Made by a program: the position numbers and the translations under genes. Shown in pieces: positions 46,510-60,095 of a DNA stretch of 64,000 nucleotides (position 1 is the first letter of the stretch; every line of letters starts with the position of its first letter). Origin of the DNA: Blastomyces gilchristii SLH14081 (Eukaryota; Ascomycota; Eurotiomycetes; Onygenales; Ajellomycetaceae); contig NW_003101648.1 of NCBI RefSeq assembly GCF_000003855.2, positions 101,344 through 165,343 on the forward strand, in the 5' to 3' direction. The notes beneath the pieces were generated by a model, which saw only the letters and a program-made list of their open reading frames with translations, was not told where the DNA came from and did not search any database.

Positions 46510-46566
46510 TAAAATCAGATTAAATAAAGATTAAATATAAAATTTATAGTTATACTAATCAGTCTA
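46510..46566 (+). mobile_element. hAT transposon copy C, right terminus
   Basis: Continues the hAT right arm broken at 13518 (..AAGAAATGTATAAAA then TCAGATTAAAT..) and ends AATCAGTCTA at 46566. It matches 38181-38235 of hAT-D after many C-to-T and G-to-A changes. Among the hAT copies it has lost the most GC. Confidence 0.88.
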
Positions 46567-47028
46567 ATTTTTAAACAGTAGTTTGCAGACTAGAAATTTT
46601 GCTTAATTTTTATAAATATTAATAATTAAAAGAAGTTTTTTTTCTTAATAGGAAACTTTATTTTGTATTTTATAAATATATTAAATAATTTAATAACTAA
46701 AGTTAATTAAGATAAAAAAGTATTCTGTTAAATAATTTATTTCATTAAATAATAAATTACATTATATTATAATATAATATAAATAAGAAATAATTTTCAT
46801 AGTTTTATTTAATATCACTTTTAATAATGAGATTAAAATGAAAATGAGATTAAAAATTCGAATATTTTCTTTATTTAAGACTAAATTTTTATTTGAAAAG
46901 TGAGTCTGAAATCTTCAATATTTGAAATAAAATGATTTAAGATTAATGTGATAAATACAAACTGTGATCAAAAGTAATGTCTTTAGACAATGTGATAACT
47001 ATAAAGTTTGATTCTAGTCTCAGACAGT
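46567..47028 (-). mobile_element. hAT transposon copy E, left-arm fragment (oldest element)
   Basis: From about 46700 it follows the left arm of the hAT family in reverse orientation (compare 60112-60440), with extra divergence. It is interrupted at 47028 by hAT-F: the duplicated octamer CAGACAGT is at 47021-47028 and 60461-60468. Its last 23 bases, ending CAGTCTA, are at 60461-60483. The first 130 bases (46567-46700) are very AT-rich and align poorly. hAT-C lies inside it, so the remainder is off the left edge. Confidence 0.8.
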
Positions 47029-47099
47029 TAGACTGGCCGGTGAGACCATGAATTTCACATTTGATCTCATTTGATCTGATCTCATACATTTCTTGGCGT

Positions 47100-48950
47100 G
47101 AGTCTCACCAGAATCAAGTCTCAAAAAAATCTGAAAATGAATCATTTCTAAGAGAAATAATGTGAAAAATGACCAGATTTAATTCAAGAACAGTGAAATA
47201 AGAGTAATTTCTCAGAATAAACTGTGAAAGATAATTATTCTTTCAAAATCAGAATGAAACTGAGACTGAAGATTAAAATCAGTCTCATTCAGTTTATTCA
47301 GTGATTACTTATATAATCAGAATTTGATAATAATTATTGATAATGCTTATAAAACAACTAAATACATTCTTGTACAAGTTTATTCTTCACTTTCTTATGA
47401 AAACTACACTTCTCTGATATACTGTAATCAGAGGTATTAAACTGTCTGATAATTCTATGTTTTATAATCATGAGTTTCTTAATTGTTTCTTCTTGTAATT
47501 GTTCTCAATGATAGTGATAAATATCTTAACTTGAGTTGAACTTTCACTTCATTCTCATCTCTGTCAATGAAATTATTAGAATATCACACATCATTAGTGT
47601 AACAGTTGAATATATACTCTTAACAATTTTTCATAACTCTAGAATTGATTTAACATATAAATTCATCAAATTATCTTGAAGATAGCAGTCAAATTCAGTT
47701 TTACAAGCATGTAATTTTATCTGATTTTCAGTTATAATCAATGTATACAAGTTCTGTTTCAAAGTTAGTATTATAGTTCTATGTAATATAAAGTATTATC
47801 AAAGATTGTTATTTACTAGAGAATTGTATTTCACTGTCTTTATATCTTGAATATCTACTTGTTTAAATCTCTGATAGTTGATATTATATTAGTCTCAGAC
47901 TAATTTAATATATAAGTCTCATTTTTTCTCTGTTCAATCTTGAGAAGTGTAGATATTAACTCAATGAGAGAATTCTAGTAGAGCTGCTACAGTATAGTAC
48001 TCTGTAAAAGATTATTCAGTTTTACTGTAGTAATATACTAGTTTATTACTTATAGTAATAATAGTCTGCACTATAGTATTATCTCAGACTGAATTTCTTT
48101 TTAAGTAATTTAACTACTTCTTAAGATGAGTAAATAAACTATTATACACTCATCAGACTAACTGTAGTATTAATGTATAAGTGATTAAGACTGTCTTCAT
48201 TATCTTATAAAACTAAAACAGTAAATCAATCACATATTTTAACTAAGTTCACTTTATATTAGAAAGTTTTAATATCTGAATCTTTTCTCAATCAGAGTAT
48301 TGCACTCAATAATTAATCATCTGATACAATTAAAAAGTCTGAATAGTTATCTTATAAATTAAACTTCACTGTGTTTTAATATTCTATATTATATTCAATA
48401 ATATGACTGATTTGTTTATTTATTGAATATTATAGAATTACTATTATTATTTAGAAGAGATACAAATCATATTAACAATATTTTAAATCTATGATATTTA
48501 AATTATTAGTCAATCTATTCAAAATTAACAGTAGTATTATTAAAAAGTATTATTAAAAAGTAATATTAAAAAGTGTTATTAAAAAATATTATCTTTTATA
48601 AAGTAAATGTAAAAGTTACTTAAGTAATTACTTTCATCTCATTCTCATTTCAAGAATCAGTTATCTCATTATTCTTTATCTCAATGTTAAGATTCTTTAT
48701 TAGTGTTTATATTATAAGTTAAATCATATAAGTAATACAGAGAATATGATCTTATTTATTATTTTAGAAATGCAAAGTCAATTTTTGCTTCAAGCTCTTT
48801 ACTATAGTATAGTTATTCACAGCATTGTCAGTTATAATTATAAGAAGACTGAGACTAATATCTTAATAGTTATTTTTAATTATAGTCATTAATATCTCTG
48901 TTATATAATTTCCAGTATAACTACTGATCAATGATTCAAATTCAATTAAT
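47100..48950 (-). pseudogene. hAT transposase remnant in copy F
   Basis: Reverse complement of the hAT-D transposase region (36050-37900), colinear over its whole length. The catalytic TDN segment is near 48815-48840 (plus-strand ..TTCACAGCATTGTCAGTTAT). Stops and transitions are abundant, and no open piece over 60 codons remains. Confidence 0.75.
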
Positions 48951-49595
48951 ATCTCTTAATAAGTTCAGTTCTTATCAATATAATAATATATAACTCTTAT
49001 AAATGTAAGATTGTTTATACTAGTTTATATATTCACTATGAGAGACACTCTTCAATGATTCTTCAACTCTGATTCTAGATATTATATATTAACTTTATAG
49101 TGTATCTTGAGATTGAACTGAAGACAGAATCAATATGAAATATGAAGATTTGAATTAAGTATTTGAAGAAGTGTTCAGAATTCAGAATTTTCAATTGATT
49201 GAAGAGAAAGATTCAGAGATATATATATATAAAGTAATTATTCATAGAAGTTATTAGATGAGAGTTATGAAATCAGAGTACTAATATATAATCATTTTTA
49301 TATAATTTTCTTCAAATTAAAAAGTTAGTATTATTAAAAATCATTATCTGATAGAGTAACTTATCAGCTCAGTAGTAATTTTCTGATTATTTTTCTTTTA
49401 TTATCTACATTCTGATAACTTCAGATATCAGAAAATTTCTTCAGAGTCATGATCAGTTTATAATGAATATTTCTGAATAAAGTTACAGTAATTGTAGTAG
49501 AGAGATAACTCTTTAGTAATCTATAATACAATCTATTAATAATTATTTCATAGTTCATCTCAATTATTATTATTATTATTATTATTCTTCAATTA

Positions 49596-49650
49596 TAGAT
49601 GTATGCAGTCAGAGACTATAACATCTACCTGAGAACTTTTAGTTCTCAGG
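49596..49650 (-). other. 3'-UTR hairpins of LINE-b
   Basis: Mirror of 29983-30037. Hairpin 1, CCTGAGAACT / AGTTCTCAGG, spans 49628-49650, and hairpin 2, with TAGATGT / ACATCTA arms, spans about 49596-49627. Paired CC and GG are retained in both LINE copies. Confidence 0.8.
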
Positions 49651-49940
49651 GTTTTTCCTATATCTGTAAAGTTAACTATTATACATTCATCAATTTCAGA
49701 TATGCAAAATCAGAAAGTTCTAGCTCAGAATACAAAAACTGTTTATAAATTGCAGTGTTTTAACATCTTCTGATACTTTGAAATTATTTGACAATATCAT
49801 GACAAAGGAAAAGAGAACACAGTCTTAAAGATAGACACATTAAATAGATAGATAGAAAGAAATTGAAAGAAAAAGATAAAGTAAAGAGAGACTGTAATAA
49901 AACAAATTATTAAAAGATAGTATATAGCTGTTTTAACAGA

Positions 49941-52900
49941 CTATATCTGATTGATTTTCTTCTCTTCATATTCAGATAATTCTGAATTTAGTCATTTTCT
50001 TGTAGCTGCTTGAGTTTCTGATAGAAAGTCTATTAAGTATTTAATTCCTGTCTCAGTTGAGAATAAGAATCTTATATTTAATTGATTTAGATTATACTTC
50101 TCTTTCAATCTGGCTCTGAGACTATTATATAATGCACAGTGTATTATAATATACTCAGGATTCTCATTTGCATTGCAGAATGAGTATTCTATTGAGTCAA
50201 ATCTATCATTAAATCTTTGTATATAAGATTTAAAATAGCCATGTTCTAGTTTCAGCTGTATTATAGATGAGAATATTTTCTTTTTACATTTAATTAAACA
50301 AGATTTTCACTTGGGTTTTATTTCAAATCTTGAATAATGTATACTCTTCTTTTATTTCTATCAGCTTTCATTTCACTTATCTAAACAAGATTCTTTTATT
50401 TTTCTCTTTATAAAAGACTAGGACATAATTTTTTGACCAGATCTGCTTAATTCTGCACTCTTTTTTACAGCTGAATCAGTCAATTCATTGTCATGAATAT
50501 TTATATAAGCAGGAACTCAGTGCAGATGAATTATCAGCTTTGATATTCTTCTCTTTTGAATTTTTAAAACAGAGTTTAAGATCAGTTTAAGATTCATTTG
50601 ATTATTATAAATCTGACTATTTTTAAGTCTTTTTAAAGCAGCTTGACTATCAGAGAATATTTATATCTCTTTCAAACTATTTCCTCTTTTATAAGATTTT
50701 ATTTCAATGAGTTGAAAAGCTTTCACTATTATAAATAGTTCAGTATCAAAGACTTCAGATTCACAGTCTAGATTTCAGAAATCTAAGATAAAATTGATAT
50801 TATCTTGAGTATAAGTAATGTCTGTGTCTAATCTATTCAAATTCTCATTTTTTGAGTCATCTGAATAAATCAGAATAGAGTCTTTTATATTAATTGTAGA
50901 AATTCTCTTTAAATACTGTTCATATTCTTTCTCTTTTAATAGTTCACTTATTTATAAGTCTATAAGAGATTCAAGCTTTTCTCTTCAGAGAGATAATTTC
51001 TCATAATCAACTTTTTCAATATTTAAAGAAGAAAATTGATTTTTAATCAGAGAGTATAGTCTGTACAGTTGAGAAGACATTTTCTTTGAAGAATTATTTT
51101 CATTTCAATCAAGAAATCTATTTCAATTCAGTTCATTTTCAGAGTTAATTAATGAAAATAAAGAAGAGACTCTTTCTCTGATTATATAATTTAAGCTCAT
51201 CTTTATAACTCTCAGAGCATAGTTCATACAGGCCTTTTTAAATCTAATAGTAAAAGAAGGAATTGAAGCTTCAATTTTCATTGCTTTAATAGAAGATGAT
51301 TTGAATACTCTCAGAATTCTTCTCAAGACTCTGTTTTACAGACTTTGAAAGAGTTCAGTGAAATTCTCTTGATTATTTCATCAAACTTAAACTTTATAAT
51401 CAGCTACTGATGTAATACAGACTATATATAACTGTCTCATAGCCTGGAAGAATAGATCTCTCTCTGCATTTGATAGTCTGATTATGTTATTCAATAGTCT
51501 TTCTGCCTTGATAGTTCTTTGTTGAATGTGATATTTAAAATTCAACTTAGAGTTTAATCATACTCCTAATTATTTAATATTTACACTGGGTTTAATCTCT
51601 CTATTTAAAAAGAGTTAGAGATAGTTCTTTCTTATTAAATCTAGAAAAGAAATGAATTAACTCAGTTTTATTCATATTAAATTAATTTGATTAATATCTG
51701 CTCTAACAAAGATTTTCTTTACAGCTTCTTTCAATCACTTTTAATTCTCTTTAATAGTTTTTAAGCTGTAGACTAGATCAATATTATTCATATAACTCAG
51801 AGATTGTACTATTCTTATATTTCTATTTTTGAATAGATATACAGTGTATATTGCAAATAAAATAGATGAGATTGAAGATTCTTATAATACTTCTATTTTT
51901 ATCTCAGTCTTATCTTGTTTCATTTCATTAAAGAAAAGTTGTATAATTCTTTTAGATATAAAACAGTTAACTTATTTTATTAGAGAAAGTAGCAGTTTTA
52001 ACATCTTCAATGTCTGAATTAACTTTAACTTTGAAATATGATTAAATGCTTCTTTTATATCAATAAAAACTGCAGTTGAGATCAGATCTTCATACTTTAC
52101 TATTTAAATATTATGAATAACTGAGAGAACAGTATCAATTACAGAACACTGTTTTCTATCTCTTATTTATTCACTGAATAAAAGAGAATTACTGATAGAG
52201 CTTATAAAAGAGAGTTGAGTAGCTATTATCTTTTCTAAAACCTTTTCTAAGCAGTTCAATAGAGATATTACTCTATATAACTTAAGAATTAAGGTTTTTT
52301 TATTAGATTTTATAAGAATTACTTCAGTGACTTCTCTTCAGTATTTAGAATAATATTTATTTTTCAAGAGATTGAAAAAGAGCTCAAAATATTCATTCTT
52401 TAAGTAGGAGTATATATTTTGAATAATTAAGTGATTAATTAAATCAGGCTCTGCAGCAGTCTTAACTGAACTTGAGAAAATAGCTAACTCTAATTTATCT
52501 TGAGTAAGATCAGATCATTCCCAGTCATTTTTATCAATATAGTTAAGAAGTGATATATTCTCTTTCTCTGAATCTGAATCTGATGAGTTTTGAAAGAGAG
52601 TTCTTATAAAAGCTTAACATTTTTTCTTAAAAGAGTTTGCTGTATATAATTCATTCTGAAACTCATATTCTAAGATTGAAAGTTTTACTACACTTCTTGT
52701 TTTAGTATAGTTAAAAGCTTTAAAAACTTCTTTTTCTTATACTTCTTCAAGAAACTTTATTTCAGCAGTCTGTTTTAGCTTTTTTAATATCTGAAAAATA
52801 TTCATTTCTGACAGCTTTGAACTTTTTATTAGAAATTATATTATTCTTTCAATCTCTTCTAGCAGTAGTCAATTATTTTCTTTTAGATATAATATTCTCA

Positions 52901-53898
52901 TTTCATCAAGATTTTAAATACTTAGAAGACTTTCTCTTTGAAATATTATCTTTAACACTTACTAGAATAATAGATGTAATAAGCTTCACTCTATTCTTAA
53001 GCATTTCATTTGAGATATCTTGATCAGGATTTCAATACAGCTCACTCTATCTTTCAGATTTTAACAGTTTTATACTTTCTTTAACTGTCTTTCAGTCAGC
53101 TTTTTCAAAGTTAAACTGATTAAAGAGAAGAGAGTTTTCACTCATTTAGTTCTTTCTCAGTTTAATATTAAATTGAATAATCTCATGATCTGATTCTGAT
53201 GTCTCATTTAAATTAATAAATCAGTTTACAAGTCTTTTTTCTATTGAATTTTATAATATGAAGATTAGATCTATAATAGATTTCTGTTTCATATCTTTTC
53301 TAAAGAATGTTTGTTGATCAGACTTGTTAACTAAATCTATTAAATACTCAAAGATTTATTTAATCAGATTATCAGCTCTTACTGCTCTTTTATATTCTGA
53401 ATTTCATCAGAGATGATGTGCATTGAAATCTTCTACAATTATAGAGTTTCTTAATAAAGTTATGTTCAGAAATTCTCTATTAATTATTCAGATATTATTA
53501 TTTTTCTTCAATAACTTTTCATTATAGATATTTATAAGCTGTATAGTATTAAACTTATTCTCTTTATCTATAATATCACTCATCAGAATATCAGAATCAG
53601 ATATGATATTAAATCTTAGATTAAATTAATATCTTGATCTCTTTCTTTCATAGATCACTACTCTTGACTTTATCTCATACTTTTGAGATAAAAAGCAGTA
53701 ATAGCTTGAATAAGAAATGACATATTTTTACTCAGTATCAAAATTCAGCTTCTGAAGCAGTATAAAATCAACTTTTTATTCAAATACAATTTGAAGATAA
53801 GAATAAATGCAATTTGAGTTTCTATTCATATTATTTTAAATAAATGTGATTTTTGAAGAGTTTTTAAACTTTTTTTATTATTTTTGTTGTATATTCAT
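49941..53898 (-). pseudogene. LINE-b ORF2: endonuclease, RT, RNase H, CCHC finger
   Basis: From an ATG at 53896-53898 to TAG at 49941-49943 on the minus strand, close to 1319 codons. The endonuclease GDFNA segment is near 53430. The RT region spans about 52330-51780, including the segment corresponding to STAVFIDIKEAFNH near 52060, where LINE-a has its 1-base deletion and this copy does not. RNase H is at about 50830-50450 and the CCHC finger near 50190-50140. A 67-codon open piece lies at 51123-51326. TGA-for-Trp and TAA-for-Gln changes are frequent. This copy is uninterrupted but more AT-mutated than LINE-a. Confidence 0.87.
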
Positions 53899-55523
53899 AC
53901 TAAAAGAGAGTAGAGTAGAATCTAATCACTATTATTAAATAGTAAATTATAACTATTCTGAAAAGTAGAAATCTCAACTACTTATATTATATCTAGTTTA
54001 TTATCAGAGTTATTTCTTAATTCTCTAATCTTAACAGAAGTTTGAGAATTCAAATTCTGTTTACATTTAGCTGAAGAATTGAAGTTTAAAGATTTAGATA
54101 GTTAAGAGTTTCTTCTTTTTAAGCTTGCAGTTATGAGTTTACTGACTTAACTATTCTCTTCAGTTCTAGATTTGTTTTGAGCTTCATCTTTTCTTCAGTT
54201 CTTTTGAGTTCTTAAAGTAAACATACATTATTTTGAGCTAGATGCATGTTTTTCTTTACAATTAGAGCATTTAAGCAGAGTATGTTAATATATTTCATCT
54301 CTTTTTGAGCATGTTTCATATTTATGCTCACTAGTTTTATAATCTCTGATATAGAATGCATATTTTGAGTCTCTGAAACAGGAGATTGCAAAGTATTCAT
54401 ATCTCTGACAGTTTGAACACTATGTTTGAGCTTTGAGATTCATTCTTGAGTCTTTGTATTCATGAACTCTCATTTTCAAATCTGCTACTCTTACTTCAGA
54501 GATCTTTGACTGTTCAGGTGTCTTTATATATACTAGAACAGAGACATTTCTTCTGCTTTATCTAAACTTAATTGAATTTAGTTATACAGGCTCTTTTCTC
54601 AGTTGAATAGAGTTATATTCTTCTAATTTATTTTTAAGAAGTAGTATTTCTTCTTCACAGTCAAAAATTTCAACTGAAATATTATAAAGAATGAATTTAC
54701 TTCACTTTTCATCTCTCTTAGATAGAATTATTGTGTCTAATAAAGATTCTACTGCTGATTTTCAGAGATTCTCATTCTGAATAAGAAATTCTGCACTGAA
54801 TTCAGACATTATAGTCAGAATGATAGAGTTTTTAAAAAAGAATAACTCAATTGAAGCTATAACTGATTTTTAAACTTTAATATCAGTTATTAACTGAGAA
54901 AAGAACTGCTGATTAATTTCATTTCTGATTCTGAAAATAAGATTTGAGTTTAGTTTATTTCTTTATAAAATATCCTGATTTAAGACTTTGAGAATAAGTC
55001 TTCTATTTCTGAAGATTTGAAAGTTTTTCTTCTTTTATATTTTTTTCTTCACTTTTCTATCAATAGAAGTATGAGTATTATTCTTCTCAGTTTTCTCAGA
55101 ATTTTGAGCATATTTTGAGATAACAGATTTAGAGATAGCAGATTCAGCTGCTGGAGCATATATTTTCTTCTAATTCAAAGAAGAAGAAGAAGTAGAAAAG
55201 AAGAAAGAAGAGTAAGATAAGAAGTCAGTGATTATACTAAGAATTTTCAATATTTTTTAAACTGTGTTTGAAATTCTAAGTTTGAACTTGATTATCTTCT
55301 GTAGTTATCTAGTCTGAGTATAAAGAATTAACAGAACTTCTTTATTTATCTCACTCAGACACTGCTTTTCAAGAATCTTACTTACTTTTTCAAGTTTCTG
55401 TATTTCAAGAACTTGTTATTTTTCTTTTTCTTCTTTCTTTCTTCTCTTCAGAATTTCAATCTCAGAAATAGTATTTAAGAAAGCATCTTTTTTCACATCA
55501 ACTAAGTGTATTTTTAAACTCAT
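53890..55523 (-). pseudogene. LINE-b ORF1 (gag-like, CCHC knuckles), degenerate
   Basis: The ATG at 55521-55523 corresponds to the LINE-a start at 15828. The knuckle region is at about 54220-54420, where the minus-strand piece 54212-54400 is an out-of-frame match to LINE-a 16951-17226. The stop used by LINE-a (TAG) is TAC here, so the end of ORF1 is unclear and may overlap ORF2 further. Stops are frequent. Confidence 0.78.
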
Positions 55524-55539
55524 TATTCTCACTTAATGA

Positions 55540-56900
55540 AAAGTTGATCAGACTGTTTCAATTGAGATATATATTAAAATCTTTTGAAAAGTTGATCAGA
55601 CTGTTTTAATTAAGAGATTTCTAAGTCTGTTTTCAATTGAAAAGTTGATTAGACTGTTTCAAAAGAAGAATAAAAGACTTTTATATGTAAAATATCTAAT
55701 TTTTTTTCACACTAGTTCAGTAACTAGATTAGATTTTTAAAGAGAATCTAATAAACTAAAATTGATTTTTAAGATAAATTAATAAAATCTTTATAATCTC
55801 TTTCTTAAGATACAGTGAGAAAAAGTATGATATTAATTAATAATAAATCAGATAATATGACAGTTTTTGAGAGAAAAACTGATAAAAAATAAATCAATTT
55901 TTTGTAGAGAAATTGATTAAAACTATTCAATTTTATTCTAAATTATTCAATTCTTCTGACATAACAAGTGTGCAACTCAAATCAGTTAATAAAGAGTATA
56001 AAAAAGAATTAAGTATTAATGAAAGCTCTTCAGTTACTGAAAAAGTAATTCTTACTTAAAAGAATATGAAATTATGATAGAAAACAGCTCTGTTTTTAAT
56101 TCTTTGTAAGAATATTATATAAAACTTAGAGAAAAATATCTTACTTTTTTAAGAGAAGTAAAAAACTATTTCTAAGATCTTTTTTTTTACATTAACTGCT
56201 GCAGAAGAATGAGATAGAAACTGCTAAGACATGTACTACTATATACTCTTTATCAAGACTTTCTCTCTTCAGAGTCTTGATATTATAGAGAATATAAGTC
56301 TGTTTCTATATAATAATATAAATATTATCAGTGAGATGTAGAGGAACTGATTATTTATATCTTAAAATAGAAGACTTTGTCAATGATTATATTAATATAG
56401 AGTTAATTCTCAAATTCAATAGAAATCTAGTATTGCTGTTCTCAATCTCTTACAGAATCTATTAAATATTGAGATATTAAAACTAGATTTAATATATCTC
56501 ACTGTGCAGAGATTAAAGACTCAGTCAGATCTTAAGATATACTGATTTTATAGTTGTTGTGTCTGCTGATTATATATTAAATACAGTTACTGAGATATCT
56601 TTTTATACTTTTCTGTCAGAGATGAGCCAGATTGAGAGAGGTGATATAAGAGTGAGACTTGATATTGATGTCTAGATACACTGAAGACAGATCACAGAGA
56701 TTGTACTTCAGAAGTGATTATTGATTATATACTTAATATTATTACTGAGATATCTTTTTGTATTTTTCTGCCAGAAATGAGCCAGATTAGAAAGGGCGAT
56801 ACAAGGGTGAGACTTAGCATTGATGTTTTGAAACATCAAAGATGAACAGGGTTTTTACAGAGATCACTTCTCAGATGTCTTCATAACTACAGATCAGAGA
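55540..56900 (-). other. LINE-b 5' leader with hairpin array and 155-bp units
   Basis: Reverse of the LINE-a leader. The 26-nt hairpin motifs lie at about 55540-55680. Stem-loops such as CAGTTTTT GAGAG AAAAACTG are near 55860-55880, TAGATT..AATCTA near 55728-55750, and TTCAG TTA CTGAA near 56029-56041. Two 155-bp units are at about 56590-56850. The stems survive despite heavy mutation around them. Confidence 0.75.
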
Positions 56901-56939
56901 TCTTTCAAAATCAAGAAGATTGATGCATATGGCTAGGTC

Positions 56940-57188
56940 TCTTCACCTTACAATTTATATGGCAATTTGGCCCAGGGTTGTGGTGTGATAGAGGAGAATG
57001 AGGGATAATCCCACACAGAAGTTTCAGACAACATCTGGTTCACATTTGGCTGGATAACTCCACCACCACACGGGGTATGCGGTCGGCGATGGGGTCAAAA
57101 TGCTCATATGATCGAGGGCTTTTCAATGAATCTATCGGCGGGTTCCTATTCGAAAAATCGAGCGAGTTCGTGGTGAAGCGGTTGAATG
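56940..57188 (-). promoter_or_regulatory. GC-rich 5' end of LINE-b, probable promoter region
   Basis: About 250 bases that escaped the AT drift, for example CCACCACACGGGG and GCGGTCGGCGATGGGG. The inner part (to about 57020) matches the start of LINE-a (14305-14390) and the outer 170 bp are unique in this window. LINEs carry an internal promoter at the 5' end, so a promoter role is likely but inferred. Confidence 0.5.
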
Positions 57189-57859
57189 AGTTCATCTCAA
57201 TATTTGTGTTAAGTTTTTCATAAATTTCATGACCTGAAATCAGATATGAAGAATAAAGTAATTATTTATTATAATTAAAAGAGAGTATTCTGTATTAAAT
57301 TGTAAATAACATAGACTTTGTAATTTACAGTGATTTCTTAAAGAGTTTATGAATCTTTAATAGAATTGAAAGAAGTGAAAGAAGTGAATTCAGAAGATAT
57401 AATAATAATTTAAGAAAGATAATAATTTATTTTCAATAACTGATTACTGATGTGTGTAAGAAGAATTAATATAAGAGAAAATAATCTTATTTCTTAGCTT
57501 AGTTATAATTTTAGTACTAACTCAGATTGAATATTATCAATGTATAAAAGTAAATAAATAATCTTGATTAATCTCTATTATATTTCTTGAAATATATTAA
57601 TATTATAAAAGAGAGTATTATCAAATTATATTATCAGACAATATTATTAAAAATATATTAATATTATAAATATCAATATTGAAAAAATGTTGATACTTAT
57701 ACATTACAGTAATTTATAAATCATGATAGTTAAATATATATATATATATATATTATTTCTGACTTGATTACAACTTGTACAATAATTTTTAAAAACTTAA
57801 AATCAATTTTAATTATTAATAATTATGAACTTATAATTAACTAATATAAAAAGAAAAAA

Positions 57860-58700
57860 ACTTTTTCTACTTCTTCTCTTTCTTATTCTTCTTATTATTC
57901 TTTATAATTTACTTCTTATTCTTCTTCTTCTTCTTCTTCTTCTTCTTATCTGAAATGATAATTATCTTAAAATCTCTCTTCACTGTCTTCTTAGAGAAGA
58001 GTTTCTACTGCTTTCTCTCAGTCAGATTAATCTATATTTTAAAATCTCACATTTTCTACTCTGCTGTCTCAGGTTTCATCTCAGTAGTAAGTAAATTAGC
58101 ATACTCAGAGAGTAGAACTGTCTTCTCAATGTTCTGAATTATAAAGTATATTTGAGATCTGAATAAGATCTTAATTTTCTTCTTCTCTATCAGCTTCTGC
58201 TAATCAATTAGAGAACAGAAGTATTATTAAAAATTATTATCTTTTAATAACTAAAAAACTTATCAGTTTTGACTTCTTTATCTCTTACTTTAATATCTTC
58301 TTAATCTTCTTCTACTACTATTTATTTATAGTAATACTCTTCTTCTCTCTCTCTCTCTTTATCTTGAACTTACATTATTCTTAAGACTTCTTCTGATCTT
58401 ATCACTGCTGTATAAGACTTTTCACTATCTTCTTCTTCAATCTCTCACAGATAGTGTCATTCATATTATTTCTATACTTAGTTCAGTCTAAATCTATCAG
58501 AAGTGTTACTTAAAATCATTATTATTCTACTCTTTTATAAAGTCTCTTTAAGATATTATGATATATCTTACAATCTGTCTTCTCTTACTTAAATATCTTC
58601 TTCTTCTCTCTCTTCAATCTGTGACAGCACTTACACATCTTGATAATTCACAGAACTGCAGAATATTTGAAGAGAGATAATATAATTAATTTTAGTAAGT
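57860..58700 (-). pseudogene. hAT accessory lysine-rich protein, remnant in copy F
   Basis: Reverse complement of 34230-35035. The (TTC)n run at 57916-57947 encodes the Lys tail on the minus strand. The frame is broken throughout. Plus-strand frame 57955-58137 and minus-strand frame 58631-58891 (Tyr/His from the microsatellite) are shadows. Confidence 0.5.
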
Positions 58701-58837
58701 ATTAAAGAGAAGTAAAGACAGAAGAGATAGCTAGAAATAATATAATAATAATAATAATAGTGATGATGATAATGATAATAATAATGATAATAATAATAAT
58801 GATAATAGTAGTAATAATAGTAATGATAATAATAATG

Positions 58838-58871
<34 letters not shown>

Positions 58872-59954
58872 TGATAAAAGAAGAAGTACATTGAAATATA
58901 TTACTGACTTATTAAATATAAAGAGATAAAGAAACTATTAACAGCTTTCAGAGATATACAGAAGCAGCTACAGTATTATATAGTAATATTATCTTCATTT
59001 AATATATACAGTGTTAATATTCTTTATATACAGTTATTATATAATTTATATTAGAAATACATGCAGAAAACAGATCTTTATTACTAGAGAGAATAATTAC
59101 AGTAATTCTCTATTTTTATATTATAAAGATAAGTTATTCTTATTTCTTTCTTCTCTCTTTTCTCTTCTTCTTCAATTCATTACTAAATTCAAGCTGATAT
59201 GAAAACTATTAAAACACTCTTAGAAATTCTTAAATTAAAGAGTATAAACTAATCAAATTTTAAATATAGAAGAATTAAATTATATTTAATATTACTAATT
59301 ATTTATCTCTCTTTAATAAAATTATAGTTATATCTTTTTTCTCTTCTCTTAAATAAAATATAATCTGTGAAAAGTAAGTATCACATCAGATTATAATAAT
59401 TAATACAGTCTCAGTATACAGAACTGTATATACACAGTGTATACTGAACTGAGAGACTGTATGAGTTGTAAACTAGTATCAGTATTTCAGAAAGAGCTGT
59501 GTAGTGTGAAAAAGCTGTAACTCTCAGTTATATATATAGAGAGTGAATTATTACAGTAAGTGTATATATATTATATAAAAGTAACACTTTTTAATAATAC
59601 TCAGTCTCTGATATTATGAAAATAGAGTCTCTTTATAAGATTCATTTTTATTAGAAGTCAGAGAATCTTATATTTTTTAAGATTATCTTTATATATCTTA
59701 TCTGTGAAATTAATAAAGAGAATTATTAATTTCAGTATTCTACTCTTAATATTATATAAGTAATAGCAGAGTTCACTCTGATCACACTTTTTAAGTGTAT
59801 ATTTTCTAAATATTCATATTTATACAGATATATACTGATTATTTATTAGATAATATTAAGATAATAACTTATTATAGTCATATTACTCTTACTATGAGAA
59901 ATATATAATTAATAATAAATATTATAAAAACTACTGCAGCTCTGTGATCTTGAT

Positions 59955-60095
59955 TTTTTTTATTTTTATTTTTTATTTGTTTATTTTTCTTTTATTTTTT
60001 TTTTCTTTCTCTTTTTTTTATTCTGATTTTTTCCTGTTTTTATTTTATTTTTTATTTTTTATTTTTTTTTTATATTTTATATTTTTTTTATAATT
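59955..60095. repeat. T-rich homopolymer tract of hAT-F
   Basis: Same tract as 1948-2090 in hAT-A, nearly pure T with scattered A, C and G. Confidence 0.9.

Larger units (their letters stand above)
49565..57188 (-). mobile_element. Tad1-type LINE copy b, apparently full length, 7624 bp
   Basis: Flanked by a 13-bp duplication AGTTCATCTCAAT (49552-49564 and 57189-57201) in hAT-F. The (ATT)n tail starts it at 49565. The 3' hairpins, ORF2, ORF1, the three 26-nt motifs, the hairpin array and two 155-bp units follow in reverse order, all matching LINE-a. The 5' end (about 57020-57188) has about 170 bp absent from LINE-a. It lacks the Gypsy-2 insertion, so it gives the empty site. Confidence 0.93.

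Noticed and set aside
14292..49564. Shared CATCTCAAT in both LINE target sites, suggesting a sequence-specific endonuclease
   Set aside because: The motif is in opposite orientation relative to the two elements, and TCTCA words are very common in this CT/GA-rich sequence; two sites are not enough.
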